The notes beneath the pieces were generated by a model that was given only the letters and a program-made list of their open reading frames with translations, did not search any database and was not told the DNA's origin. Source: JAHEKO01 sp965212505 (lineage in GTDB: Bacteria > Acidobacteriota > Thermoanaerobaculia > Multivoradales > JAHEKO01). Taken from it: DNA of 64,000 bases. The first letter of the stretch is position 1, and every line of letters begins with the position of its first letter. Both the position numbers and the translations under genes were made by a program. The stretch is taken from NCBI GenBank assembly GCA_965212505.1, contig OZ243123.1, forward strand, positions 3,534,001 to 3,598,000, written 5' to 3'. Below, piece after piece: positions 16,658 to 25,269 of the stretch.

Positions 16658-19524
16658 CGCTTCTCTTCTGTGACCGAGGGGTAAAGCGCGGAGAGTGCCT
16701 GGGCCAAACGCCAGAACATAGGATTACGCCCTACTCCGTCTTCAACAAGCAGACGCCGAAGCACCTCGATCCTGCCCGCACCAAAGAGGATCATGCTCTG
16801 GTGGAGCTGGTCCAGGACCGTTGAGCCTGGTCCACCCGAAAGATCCTCCGCCCAATCCCCGTACTCGGCTTCAAGCTCGCGGACCTCTTCAGCGAAGTCC
16901 AGCGCCATCTGTGGCTTCTGCACTGTCCTACCGCGACCGGCGTCCTTGCCCAAGAGGTGTCGGGTTCTAGCCCCGGCGCTGAGGAGTGTGGCGGTGCCGC
17001 CCTTAACCTCCACGAGGTTGCCGAGGACCTCCAGATGGGCACCGAGCCCCTGGGCAATCTTTCGCGCCGCGTCGTACTCCAGGCTGTACCCGCGAAGACT
17101 CTTGGCCTTGTCCTCGCCCTCACCATCATCGTCGCCGTTGGAGCTGGTGTGCAGCGTCCAGAGCCACATCGCGGTTAGCCTTGCGTCCTCCTCGAAACCA
17201 GAGGCATCAGCCCCGTCGAAGATCATGCTCAGGGCCTCGCGGGAAACCGCAGCCCAAACCTCTTGCAGGTACTCCTTTAGGGTCACCTCTTCGCCGCTTG
17301 CCTTTTCGACCGATGAGTACTGGGAGTAGATCTCCAACGCCGGGCCAAGACACGCAAAAATGGCATCCGCTCCTACAACTCCCTCTTCAGCGAGGCGTGG
17401 CATCCACCTGTGAATGCGTCTCGGAAGCTCCTCCAACACGTTCCGCCAGTCGCCGACATCATCTATCCGAAGCGAGCCATCTGCGTTCTCTCGTGGACGG
17501 CAAACAAGGTGTATGGAAGAGGACAGAGCCGCTGTGCCTTGGGCGTTCGTCCGACCCACTCGCTCTGTGTCGATAGGCCATGATGCGGTAACAACCCATC
17601 CTGCTCCGACCAGTGCCGAAAGCATCGCCTCCCATCCGTCCGTACTCTTGTGCGCAAACACTATTGTCCCCACTCCAGATGGAGCCACTACTCGGCGGGC
17701 CTCGGCAAGAGCCAGGCGCATCTGCTCCTCAAAGAACATCGCATCCTTGGCCTGGCCGCTCGGACCCAGACTGGTTGGAGTTGCGATAATCTCTTCTTCC
17801 TTTGGAACGACAATCTCGCTGAATAGGCGAGGCAACGAGTCCCCGACACTGCGCTTCAGCCAGACGAAAAAGAAGTCAGACAGGTCCGCGTACATGATCG
17901 CTCCGTAGTACGGCGGGTCGGTAAGAAGTGCAGCCACTGAGTCGTCCGGCAGAGGAAGAGCCGTAGCGGAGGAACGGTCTGCCTGTCCAGCCACCAGGCG
18001 ACTGTTGTCGAGGTGCTCGACGACTTTCCGTATCCAGCGAATCGCGCTCTCCCACGATCCTGCTGCCCCAGAGAACGGGTTGGCCTCAGCAAACGACCAG
18101 GAGATCGAAATGGCCTGGCGACCGAAGGTGTCGCCAATTGAAGCGTTGTTGATATTCCACCTGGTGTGCGCTGAGTTGTAGTCGGCAACCCGATCAACTG
18201 CACACGCTAGAAGTAGCTGGACTGTCTCATCCTCAACAGATGCCACTTCGGCGCTGAACGCCTCTAGAACGACTAGCTGGCGCGGAGTAAAGAGATCCGC
18301 GAAGGTCTCGCATCCTATTCGGGTAGGGGAAGCGACACCGCTCCCGAACTTCCCTGGTGAAATCGGGTTGATTCTCTCTGCGAGAACTTCGCTATCTAGT
18401 GCTTGCCTGAGCAACTCCGCTTGACGCGCCTGTGTGAGATCCGCCGTCGTCGGCTGAAGGAAGGATCGGCCTGACTCACCAGTGCGCTTCACGACTGACG
18501 CGATCAGACGCGCCGTCTGCGCTCCGCCTCTTCTTTCATCGAGCTGTTGGTAGACAGCCTTCTTTGGCGTTGTGTATCCACAACAGGGGCAAGTTGCCGC
18601 CCCCATTCGGGAAGTGCCTACAGGTGGCACTGCCGGAAGGGAACGCGAAGTTCTAATCTCGTAGGCTAGCCTCCCGTCCTGTGCTGTCTCATGGAACTCT
18701 AGCCAGACGTAATTGCCGCGGCGCTTACTGAGCCAGCCGGACGTGGTAAGAGGTAGCTCGATGCCACAGCCGGGTCCTTCGCACGCAACTGTGCGGGCCC
18801 AGATGTAGGCTATTGAGGTACCGTCTTGGCGCGAATAGAGGTGACCGAGCTTCTTCAGGCAACGCTGTTGTATGCCTTCAGCCTCTTTCAGAAGTCTTCC
18901 TGCGAGCTGGCGAGGGGCTGAGGGAAGTCGTTCTAACAGCAGCTTGTTCAACAGGACCGGCACCGAGTTGATGTCGAACGCGACCGCCTCCGCGCCAACT
19001 CTCGTAGCTTCGAGCGGAATCGCCCCTCCTCCAGCGAATGGATCCAGCACTGTTGGCCGTTTACCTGGCTCCCCGCCCAGCCCTCTGTGCGATGCTTCAG
19101 TGAGCGCTCGGCTTGTTTCTAGATAATCCGGGATAGTGGCGTTTGTCCAGCTCGCAAAGTCGGCAATGAAGTGGAGCAGCGCGTTGCGGAGTTCAAGGGG
19201 ATCATCGAGTCGCCCCGGCTCTTTCTGTAGAGAGATAAGGACCCGGTAGGTCTCCTCACTCGCGAGGCTCAGATTGTGGGATGCCCAGCGAGTCATGTGA
19301 TCCTGGGCCACTTTCCGGAACAGCGGAGGACACAATTCATCTACCGGATCTGGCCAGAGGGCGGCGCAGGCCATCGCTCGGCAGGCAGCGAGAGGACGAC
19401 GAGCCCACCAGAGATGGAGTGTAGAGATGTGCCCGTCGTGGATATTCTTCTCGCGTCTAGCGTGCGCCGAGATCCTCTTGATCGGTAGATCCACCTCGAT
19501 CAGCCTCTTGCAGTACCTATCCAT
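16612..19524 (-). CDS. DUF1156 DNA methylase
   Basis: 970-aa putative DNA methyltransferase. The N-terminal DUF1156 motif is RLIEVDLPIKRISAHARREK and LHLWWARRP (residues 7-43). SAM-binding motif I is VLDPFAGGGAIPLEA (159-173) and the catalytic motif is DPPYYG (536-541), typical of amino-methylating (N6-A or N4-C) enzymes. A four-cysteine cluster (CEGPGCG, then CPCCG) suggests a zinc ribbon between them. GGAG lies 7 nt before ATG 19524, and the start overlaps the helicase stop by 8 bp. It probably modifies host DNA so that the operon spares self. Length matches the family. Confidence 0.93.
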   Translation of the reverse strand: MDRYCKRLIEVDLPIKRISAHARREKNIHDGHISTLHLWWARRPLAACRAMACAALWPDPVDELCPPLFRKVAQDHMTRWASHNLSLASEETYRVLISLQKEPGRLDDPLELRNALLHFIADFASWTNATIPDYLETSRALTEASHRGLGGEPGKRPTVLDPFAGGGAIPLEATRVGAEAVAFDINSVPVLLNKLLLERLPSAPRQLAGRLLKEAEGIQQRCLKKLGHLYSRQDGTSIAYIWARTVACEGPGCGIELPLTTSGWLSKRRGNYVWLEFHETAQDGRLAYEIRTSRSLPAVPPVGTSRMGAATCPCCGYTTPKKAVYQQLDERRGGAQTARLIASVVKRTGESGRSFLQPTTADLTQARQAELLRQALDSEVLAERINPISPGKFGSGVASPTRIGCETFADLFTPRQLVVLEAFSAEVASVEDETVQLLLACAVDRVADYNSAHTRWNINNASIGDTFGRQAISISWSFAEANPFSGAAGSWESAIRWIRKVVEHLDNSRLVAGQADRSSATALPLPDDSVAALLTDPPYYGAIMYADLSDFFFVWLKRSVGDSLPRLFSEIVVPKEEEIIATPTSLGPSGQAKDAMFFEEQMRLALAEARRVVAPSGVGTIVFAHKSTDGWEAMLSALVGAGWVVTASWPIDTERVGRTNAQGTAALSSSIHLVCRPRENADGSLRIDDVGDWRNVLEELPRRIHRWMPRLAEEGVVGADAIFACLGPALEIYSQYSSVEKASGEEVTLKEYLQEVWAAVSREALSMIFDGADASGFEEDARLTAMWLWTLHTSSNGDDDGEGEDKAKSLRGYSLEYDAARKIAQGLGAHLEVLGNLVEVKGGTATLLSAGARTRHLLGKDAGRGRTVQKPQMALDFAEEVRELEAEYGDWAEDLSGGPGSTVLDQLHQSMILFGAGRIEVLRRLLVEDGVGRNPMFWRLAQALSALYPSVTEEKRWVDGVLGRKKGLGL

Positions 19525-22500
19525 CCGATGTCTCCGACTTGAGAATTGCGCTCGCCCCCACGTGGTAGTGCTCAACCTTGACAATCGGCTTCCACCCCAA
19601 CCGGGCCGGGTCCTGAACGAGATGGACCTCCGGCTCTGAAGCGCAGTTGAAGACTACGTACAGCCAGTAGTCGCCCTTCAGCCGCTCGGCAGTCTTGTAC
19701 TCGTTCGTTGTCAGGGCAACCTCCCCGATGTGTGAGCGCCCCTTCACCTCGATGAAGCGGACACCGATGGCCGTCTCTGGGTCCTCAGGATGCGGCTTGC
19801 GCGAAAGGAGATCGAAACCTCGGTTCTCTGCCTCGACGCTCTCCACCTTCCACCCACGCGCCTCTTCGTACTTGGTCACCGCCTCCACGGCGATCCTCTC
19901 GATCTCCGGGTCCGCGACCATCCCCTTCGTGTGCGGGTCCTCTCGGGCAGGATGAGGCAGTACCCAGGCGCTCCCCAGGTGCTGAATGTTGCTCACGGTG
20001 CATTGGCGCTCTTTCTCCAAGTCGGCCTTCCTACGCTCCAGGCGGCTGTTGAGGTCATCCAGCCGGTCTTCCTGAATCCGTAGGCGACCATCGAGTCCAG
20101 TCTCCTCCGAGCCGGACTGCTTTTGCTGCATCAACTCCGCGAATTTCACCTGCTCCCGATCGATGATCGCGTTGAGGCTGATCTCCATATGCTCAGTGAT
20201 GGTCTTGATCTCTTTCTCGCGCTGCTCGACGGAGAACCGCAATAGATCCTGGAGAGCTTGCTCGTACAGGCTTCCCTCAAGCTCATCCCTTCCCGGTAGC
20301 GCTGCGGCCTCGGGGGCGGCTGTGCCCTTGGGGGCAACCGAGAGGTCGAGGAAGATCGTGGGCTGGCGGATCGATATCTGCCCACCAGGCTCCGCCTGAG
20401 TCACAAAGAGCCGCTTGTGAAGGACTTGACCGAGCCCGTCTCGGACCTCCGCCGAGAAAACATCCAGCTTGGCGGGCCGAGCTCGGTTCAGGTCGAAAAA
20501 GACGGCTCCCCGTTCCAGGTCGCCTTGGGACTTAGCCTGCGAGAAGAAGCGGACACTCTCGAACAGCGGATGTCCGGGCGTAACCCACTCCAGAGTGGGG
20601 TCGCCGGGAAGTAGCTCCTTGTCGAAGACGACCCTCTTGTACTCACGCCCGAGTTTCCCGAACTTCGGCTCTAGCTGCTCTCCATAGGGAGCGAGCGCTC
20701 TTGGCACGCGGCCCATCCGATAGACATGCTCGTGCCCCGTCTCCGGTTTGGGAGTCAGGCCCACTGACGGGGAGGCTTGCACGAAGAACTCCTCAATGAC
20801 CTCCGGGACGAGACGGCGCTCCTTGGCCTCCTCAGACTTTCCGACGATGGCGGAGAGGTTCAGCTCGCGCTTCGCCAGACCTTCGAGCGTGGACTCGGTG
20901 ATCTGCTGAAGACGTGCCGTGTCGACGTCAGAAACGATCCTGTCCTTGATCGCCTGCTCCGTCAGGTTGCGGGCGTACATCTCCCGCAGCATCCGTTCAA
21001 GGTGAGTGGCCGGGAACACGTCCCCGAGCACGTTGAACACCTTTCCCGTCCGGTTAGGGTCGAGGTCCTCTTCGATCTTCTCGATGCGCTCGAAGAGCTT
21101 TTCCAGGACCCGTCCCTCGCGGGTATTGCTACTGACGAAGTTGGTGATGAGGCAGTCCTTCTCCTGGCCGTATCGGTGGATGCGGCCCATCCGCTGCTCA
21201 AGCCGGTTCGGGTTCCAGGGGATGTCGTAGTTGATCATGTACCAGCAGAACTGGAGGTTGATCCCCTCACCGGCCGCCTCTGTGGCAACGAGGACCTGGC
21301 AGTCCTCCTTGAACTCGCGCTCGGCGTAGATCCGGGTTCCCGGTGTGTCACGGTCTCCGATCTTCATGCTGCCGTGGATCTGGGTGATGTTGAGGCCCCA
21401 CTCGCGGAGCTTCCCGAGCGGCCGACCGTCGCGGCCGTCAGCGGCCAAATAGTCGAGGGTGTCCTTGTGCTCCGTGAAGAGCAAGAGCTTCATCTTGGGA
21501 TCGTCAAAGATGCCCTTCTCGGTGATGACATCCCTCAGCTTCTGGAGCTTGGTCTCAACCTCTCGCTCTTCGAGTTGCACGGCCTGCTCAGCGAGCTTGC
21601 CCAAATCCAGAATCTCCTCTCGGAGGTCCTCGGGGTTGATCGAGGCGACGACGCCCTCCAGGTCCTCCAGGATCTTCTCTTGGGCGTCCTCGGGGAGGTC
21701 CTCATAGTCGTCGGGAATCCGTTTGGCGATTTGCTCCTGGCGGTAGCCCTCGGGGTCTTCCAAGATCTTCTCGCGCCGAGCCTTCATCCGCTCCAGCGTG
21801 CGACGCACCGCATAGATGCTGGAGGCGAAGCGCCGCTGGAGCATCGCCATCGTGAAACCAAGGGCGCGACCTCGGGCGGAGTTGTCCTGAGACGCCTTGA
21901 TCGACTGGTCCTCGACGTAGCGGGTAAGGCGGTCGTAGAAGTCGAGTTCCTCGTCGTCGATCTCGAAGGCGATGGTCCGCACGAGGCGCTTGGTGAAGAG
22001 GCTCTTGGCAAGGCCCGTATCCGGATCGGGGAAGGTCACCATCGCTTCCTTGACGCGACGGAGATAGAACGGGGCCTCCTTCTGGTCCATCGCCCTCTCC
22101 AGACTCTTCACGTCACCGTAGACATCCGGGTCTAGGAGCCGGAGGAAGAAGCCGAAGTTCACCGGGTCGCCCTTGTGAGGCGTCGCTGTCATCAGGAGGT
22201 AGTGGTCGGTTCGCTCAGACAGGGCTTCCCCAAGCTGGTAGGCGAGCGTCTTCTTCTCCTCCCCGTAGGCACTCATCTTGTGGGCCTCGTCCACGATGAC
22301 GAGGTCCCACCGGCTCCGCATGAGGCTCTCCTTGGCGTCCTCGATACGAGAGACCCAGGAGACCGAGGTGACGCACTGGTCGATGTCCTGCCAGGGGTTG
22401 ACGCCGTAGTTGGACCGAAGGAGATGACTCCGCACGACCTGGAAGCTCTCCCGAAACTTGTCCTTCATCTCACGCTGCCACTGGAAGCACAGGTTGGCTG

Positions 22501-22969
22501 GCGTGACGATTAGGACGCGCTTGATGAGACCCCTGACCTTCAGCTCCTTGATGAGGAGCCCAGCCATGATGGTCTTGCCCGCGCCGGGATCATCGGCAAG
22601 CAGAAACCGGATGCGGGGGATCTTCAGAAAGTAGTCGTAGACCGCCTCCAACTGGTGTGGCAGCGGATCAACACGGGCGATAGAGAGGCTGAAGTAGGGA
22701 TCGTACTCGTAGGCCAGCCCAAGGCGCATGGCCTCGATGCCGAGTCGGAATCGAGCCGCGTCTCCGTCGTAGGGAGGTGTCTCAGGGGAGGGCTCCAGCT
22801 CGGCCACTTGGGCGGCCGAGAGTACGGGCTGATGGACCTGCCCGGTGGTCATGCCTTCGCCGATCAGTTTGACCGAGTTACCGAGGTGAACGGTCTTGAT
22901 GATCTTGACCGGCTCCGGGAGGACGGAACCGCGTACGATCAGGTCGGGTTTGAGATCATCTGTCCGCAT
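19517..22969 (-). CDS. SNF2-family helicase with C-terminal DUF3883 domain
   Basis: 1150-aa DNA-dependent ATPase. Motif I is DDPGAGKT (126-133), motif II DEAH (227-230), motif III TATPHKG (261-267) and motif VI QRMGRIHRYGQ (592-602). A helical insert rich in Glu, Asp and Lys lies around 400-500. The C-terminus is a DUF3883-type domain, with Asp1053 and FIEVKGR (Glu1074, Lys1076) forming a PD-(D/E)XK-like triad. It is the first gene of the defence operon. ATG 22969 has a distant GGAGG (14 nt). Related proteins occur as DISARM DrmD-like helicases. It likely remodels or translocates on invading DNA. Confidence 0.93.
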   Translation of the reverse strand: MRTDDLKPDLIVRGSVLPEPVKIIKTVHLGNSVKLIGEGMTTGQVHQPVLSAAQVAELEPSPETPPYDGDAARFRLGIEAMRLGLAYEYDPYFSLSIARVDPLPHQLEAVYDYFLKIPRIRFLLADDPGAGKTIMAGLLIKELKVRGLIKRVLIVTPANLCFQWQREMKDKFRESFQVVRSHLLRSNYGVNPWQDIDQCVTSVSWVSRIEDAKESLMRSRWDLVIVDEAHKMSAYGEEKKTLAYQLGEALSERTDHYLLMTATPHKGDPVNFGFFLRLLDPDVYGDVKSLERAMDQKEAPFYLRRVKEAMVTFPDPDTGLAKSLFTKRLVRTIAFEIDDEELDFYDRLTRYVEDQSIKASQDNSARGRALGFTMAMLQRRFASSIYAVRRTLERMKARREKILEDPEGYRQEQIAKRIPDDYEDLPEDAQEKILEDLEGVVASINPEDLREEILDLGKLAEQAVQLEEREVETKLQKLRDVITEKGIFDDPKMKLLLFTEHKDTLDYLAADGRDGRPLGKLREWGLNITQIHGSMKIGDRDTPGTRIYAEREFKEDCQVLVATEAAGEGINLQFCWYMINYDIPWNPNRLEQRMGRIHRYGQEKDCLITNFVSSNTREGRVLEKLFERIEKIEEDLDPNRTGKVFNVLGDVFPATHLERMLREMYARNLTEQAIKDRIVSDVDTARLQQITESTLEGLAKRELNLSAIVGKSEEAKERRLVPEVIEEFFVQASPSVGLTPKPETGHEHVYRMGRVPRALAPYGEQLEPKFGKLGREYKRVVFDKELLPGDPTLEWVTPGHPLFESVRFFSQAKSQGDLERGAVFFDLNRARPAKLDVFSAEVRDGLGQVLHKRLFVTQAEPGGQISIRQPTIFLDLSVAPKGTAAPEAAALPGRDELEGSLYEQALQDLLRFSVEQREKEIKTITEHMEISLNAIIDREQVKFAELMQQKQSGSEETGLDGRLRIQEDRLDDLNSRLERRKADLEKERQCTVSNIQHLGSAWVLPHPAREDPHTKGMVADPEIERIAVEAVTKYEEARGWKVESVEAENRGFDLLSRKPHPEDPETAIGVRFIEVKGRSHIGEVALTTNEYKTAERLKGDYWLYVVFNCASEPEVHLVQDPARLGWKPIVKVEHYHVGASAILKSETSDG

Positions 22970-23120
22970 CGTCGGGCCACTACCCTCCTTGGCTGAGCCT
23001 CAAAACGGCCTCAGCTCGCCTTCACTCCCTGCCGCCCAGGTTTCGTAGAGAGTATCAGCGGAGTACTCCGCTGATCTTGCTCTGGCTGCACATCGAGCCG
23101 ACCAGCCGCTCCATATCCGA

Positions 23121-23474
23121 TCAAGCACACCTTTGGTGAAGATGACAGCGATCCGTGCTGTCAACTCGCCAGTTCCAACAAAGGCGCGTCTGGAGCCGCT
23201 TAGTGCAGCGCCGCGCTTTGGGTGGCCGTCCGCCCTTCCTCCAGCCTTCCATGGCACAGGCGTAGGGAATCGAGTCTAGAGACAACCGAGGCCACCTTCG
23301 CCGCTTCCTGTTCTTGAGCCAGCGGCGGTACGCGGGATCTTGCTCAAGTTCGGCACGGGCCGAGTCCAGAAGCAACTGGACGCCTCGGCGGTGGGTTCTC
23401 TCACTCATGCCAACGCAGAGGAGGTCGTACGGGTCCCTTCCCTTCTCGGCACTTAGGTCTCTCTCCGCCATCAT
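23121..23474 (-). CDS. Small protein with C-terminal Cys/His cluster
   Basis: 117-aa hypothetical protein between the mobility module and the defence operon. The first half is helical (RGVQLLLDSARAELEQDPAYRRWL). The end reads GRPPKARRC followed by C..C..H residues in RLCWNWRVDSTDRCHLH, resembling the short Cys-x-x-His zinc motif common in phage and plasmid proteins. GGAG precedes the ATG at 23474. A second frame (23000-23257) overlaps its 3' part and could hint at a frameshift. Function unknown. Confidence 0.55.
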   Translation of the reverse strand: MMAERDLSAEKGRDPYDLLCVGMSERTHRRGVQLLLDSARAELEQDPAYRRWLKNRKRRRWPRLSLDSIPYACAMEGWRKGGRPPKARRCTKRLQTRLCWNWRVDSTDRCHLHQRCA

Positions 23475-23574
23475 CGGCTCCGTCCGCCTGCCAACTTCAT
23501 ACCGTCCATAGGGTCCCCAGTCGCGCGGTGAGAGAGCTCCCTGCCGTATCCCCAACGCCGTGAGTGCCTTACTG

Positions 23575-23994
23575 TCATCTGCACCGCCTTACCCCCCTCG
23601 TCCGATCAGTCTCCGAACTCGGCATCACGGCATCAGGTGGTCGATGCACGTCCACAAGGTCGACTAGCCAGACCACGTTGAGCCCCGTCGAGACCGCTGC
23701 CCTCCGGCCGTCAGTCCACGCGAGTCGGCCATAACCTTGTGGAATGCTCACAACCTCCCCTTGCCAAGGGTGAGGCAAGCTTGGCCCGATGGCTGACGAC
23801 CCTGGGCCGAGGACCTCGATGCCATTCGGACCACCTTCCCGCAGCATCCCGAGCAGTTCGCTCTTCAGTCTTCTCGCATTCTGGAGAAATCCAGGAGGGA
23901 CGGCTCTCCGAGGGCTCATACGAAGACGGCTCCCAACTGCCTCTAGCTGCACGCCGCAGGAACGTGCGTCCCGAAGAACTGCCGCCGCGTTCAT
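23575..23994 (-). CDS. TubC N-terminal docking domain-like small protein
   Basis: 139-aa protein. The first 50 residues (AAAVLRDARSCGVQLEAVGSRL, then FLQNARRLKSELLGMLR) match the pattern of TubC_N-like docking domains, which are also frequent in small accessory proteins of mobile elements. The rest is low complexity and unassigned. Its start overlaps the stop of the upstream winged-helix gene by 4 bp (ATGA), so the two are co-translated. Confidence 0.6.
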   Translation of the reverse strand: MNAAAVLRDARSCGVQLEAVGSRLRMSPRRAVPPGFLQNARRLKSELLGMLREGGPNGIEVLGPGSSAIGPSLPHPWQGEVVSIPQGYGRLAWTDGRRAAVSTGLNVVWLVDLVDVHRPPDAVMPSSETDRTRGVRRCR

Positions 23995-24869
23995 ACTTCG
24001 ATGGCCTCCTCACCGCTTTCCAGGTGTACTACCTGACTACCAGACTCCCAAGACTTTCCAGACTCTAGGACTGACGGACTTACGGACTTGTTGACTCCCG
24101 GCCTCCTGGACCCTCGGATCTGAGAACACACAACGAGCCGGTACTCGGCAGCGCGATGCTCTCTACGACTCGCTCCCACCTCACGGACGAGGAGTTGAGC
24201 CTGGATCGCGTTCCTGATCCATCGGGAGACCTGAGTCTGATGACAACCCATCTCCTGGGCCATTACGCCCTGCGGGAGAGCGATTGGCTCGGAACCAGCT
24301 TCTTCCTGGAGCAGTTCCAGGACGCGGAGGAAGGTCCGAAAGGGCTTGTACCTCGCATGCGAGAACTTCAGTCCGAAGTGACTGGGCTCGACCGGCTCTT
24401 CCGCCTCGACGCACTCCACCGCACGCCCGACCGCCTGCCGCACAGGGCTGCCTGCCCCGTCAGCGAACTCCACCGTCTCCCAGGCATCGAGAAAGCAGGA
24501 GACCGCGTCTACGGGATCACCGAGCGTAGTCTGGCTGGGAAGCTCGCGCCACACCGAAGGAACTAGAGATTCGACTAGGTCGGCGGCTTCGGCAGCATCG
24601 AGGGCGGCGAACTCCTTCCCTGCCTTCAGCAAGCGAACGAACTCAAACGCCGGGTCCAAGAACCGTCGCTTGGAAGTCGCCCGATCCCACCTTCGCTGAT
24701 TCTCCGTGAGGGCTCTCCTTACTGCCTCGGTCAGCTCAGGTTGAGGAGCCTCAACAAGACTCTCGTCGGAGCCAGCCCGCTGATGCAGGTAGGCTCTACC
24801 CTCAAGCTCCAATGCTGGATCGATGGATTCCGTTGCGGGAGGGCTCAGCGCGAGCGTTGAACTGTGCAT
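23991..24869 (-). CDS. Helix-turn-helix protein of the mobility module
   Basis: 292-aa protein of unknown family. Residues about 205-235 (LPQGVMAQEMGCHQTQVSRWIRNAI) form a clear helix-turn-helix, as in replication or control proteins of integrative elements. The N-terminal 150 residues are helical without known motifs. The C-terminal tail is Ser/Gly/Glu-rich. It sits between the Xis-like gene (shares one base, TGATG) and the TubC_N-like gene (4-bp overlap). A role in excision control or replication is plausible but not proven. Confidence 0.6.
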   Translation of the reverse strand: MHSSTLALSPPATESIDPALELEGRAYLHQRAGSDESLVEAPQPELTEAVRRALTENQRRWDRATSKRRFLDPAFEFVRLLKAGKEFAALDAAEAADLVESLVPSVWRELPSQTTLGDPVDAVSCFLDAWETVEFADGAGSPVRQAVGRAVECVEAEEPVEPSHFGLKFSHARYKPFRTFLRVLELLQEEAGSEPIALPQGVMAQEMGCHQTQVSRWIRNAIQAQLLVREVGASRREHRAAEYRLVVCSQIRGSRRPGVNKSVSPSVLESGKSWESGSQVVHLESGEEAIEV

Positions 24870-25138
24870 CAGAGCGCCTCGCTGCGGCCGTTCTGTTCTG
24901 CCACGATCTCGAAGAACCGATCAACGTCGACGTACAGCCTGCCTGCGACCTCGACGAAAGACTCTGCGTAGCCGTTCGGCTCCAGGTCTTCCACCACCTG
25001 GTCGCCTCCATGACCTCGGCGCGTCCTCATGACTGGCTGAGCCCGCCACCGAATCCAGCGCATCCGGCCCTCAAAGGCCGGAAACTCCTCTTCGAACTGC
25101 GAGATGCTACGTAGGTTGGGGATTCGCTGCTGGCTCAT
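24869..25138 (-). CDS. Excisionase-like small DNA-binding protein
   Basis: 89-aa protein starting MSQQRIPNLRSISQFEEEFPAF and ending VEVAGRLYVDVDRFFEIVAEQN. This order (SIxQFxxEFPAF, then GRLYVDVDRF) resembles small MerR/AlpA-type or Xis-like proteins that often lie beside integrases in proteobacterial integrative elements. ATG 25138 is preferred over one ten codons upstream. It is coupled to the downstream HTH gene. Probable role: directing excision of the island or regulating its genes. Confidence 0.65.
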   Translation of the reverse strand: MSQQRIPNLRSISQFEEEFPAFEGRMRWIRWRAQPVMRTRRGHGGDQVVEDLEPNGYAESFVEVAGRLYVDVDRFFEIVAEQNGRSEAL

Positions 25139-25269
25139 GACGCCCCTAGTATCAGGGCATGCGGCCAAATCACCTAAGAATCGGGGGCGTCGAGATCGGA
25201 ACGTCGCAACAACTCTAAGCCACTGAGAACAGTGAGCTTATTCTCGGTAGGGCTCCGGGGATACTCGCT

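Noticed and set aside
20777..22135. Long open frame (452 codons) antisense to the helicase gene
   Set aside because: It mirrors the codon bias of the helicase gene, is rich in Val/Leu/Asp/His as expected of an antisense frame in GC-rich DNA, and lacks any family motif.
11498..22969. Classification as canonical BREX or DISARM
   Set aside because: No PglZ-type phosphatase, no Lon-like BrxL, and no DrmA, DrmB (DUF1998) or DrmC (PLD) gene is present in the operon or elsewhere in the island.
23000..23257. 85-codon frame overlapping the small zinc-like protein gene
   Set aside because: Overlaps 23121-23474 in another frame without its own ribosome site; it may reflect a frameshift, but nothing shows it.
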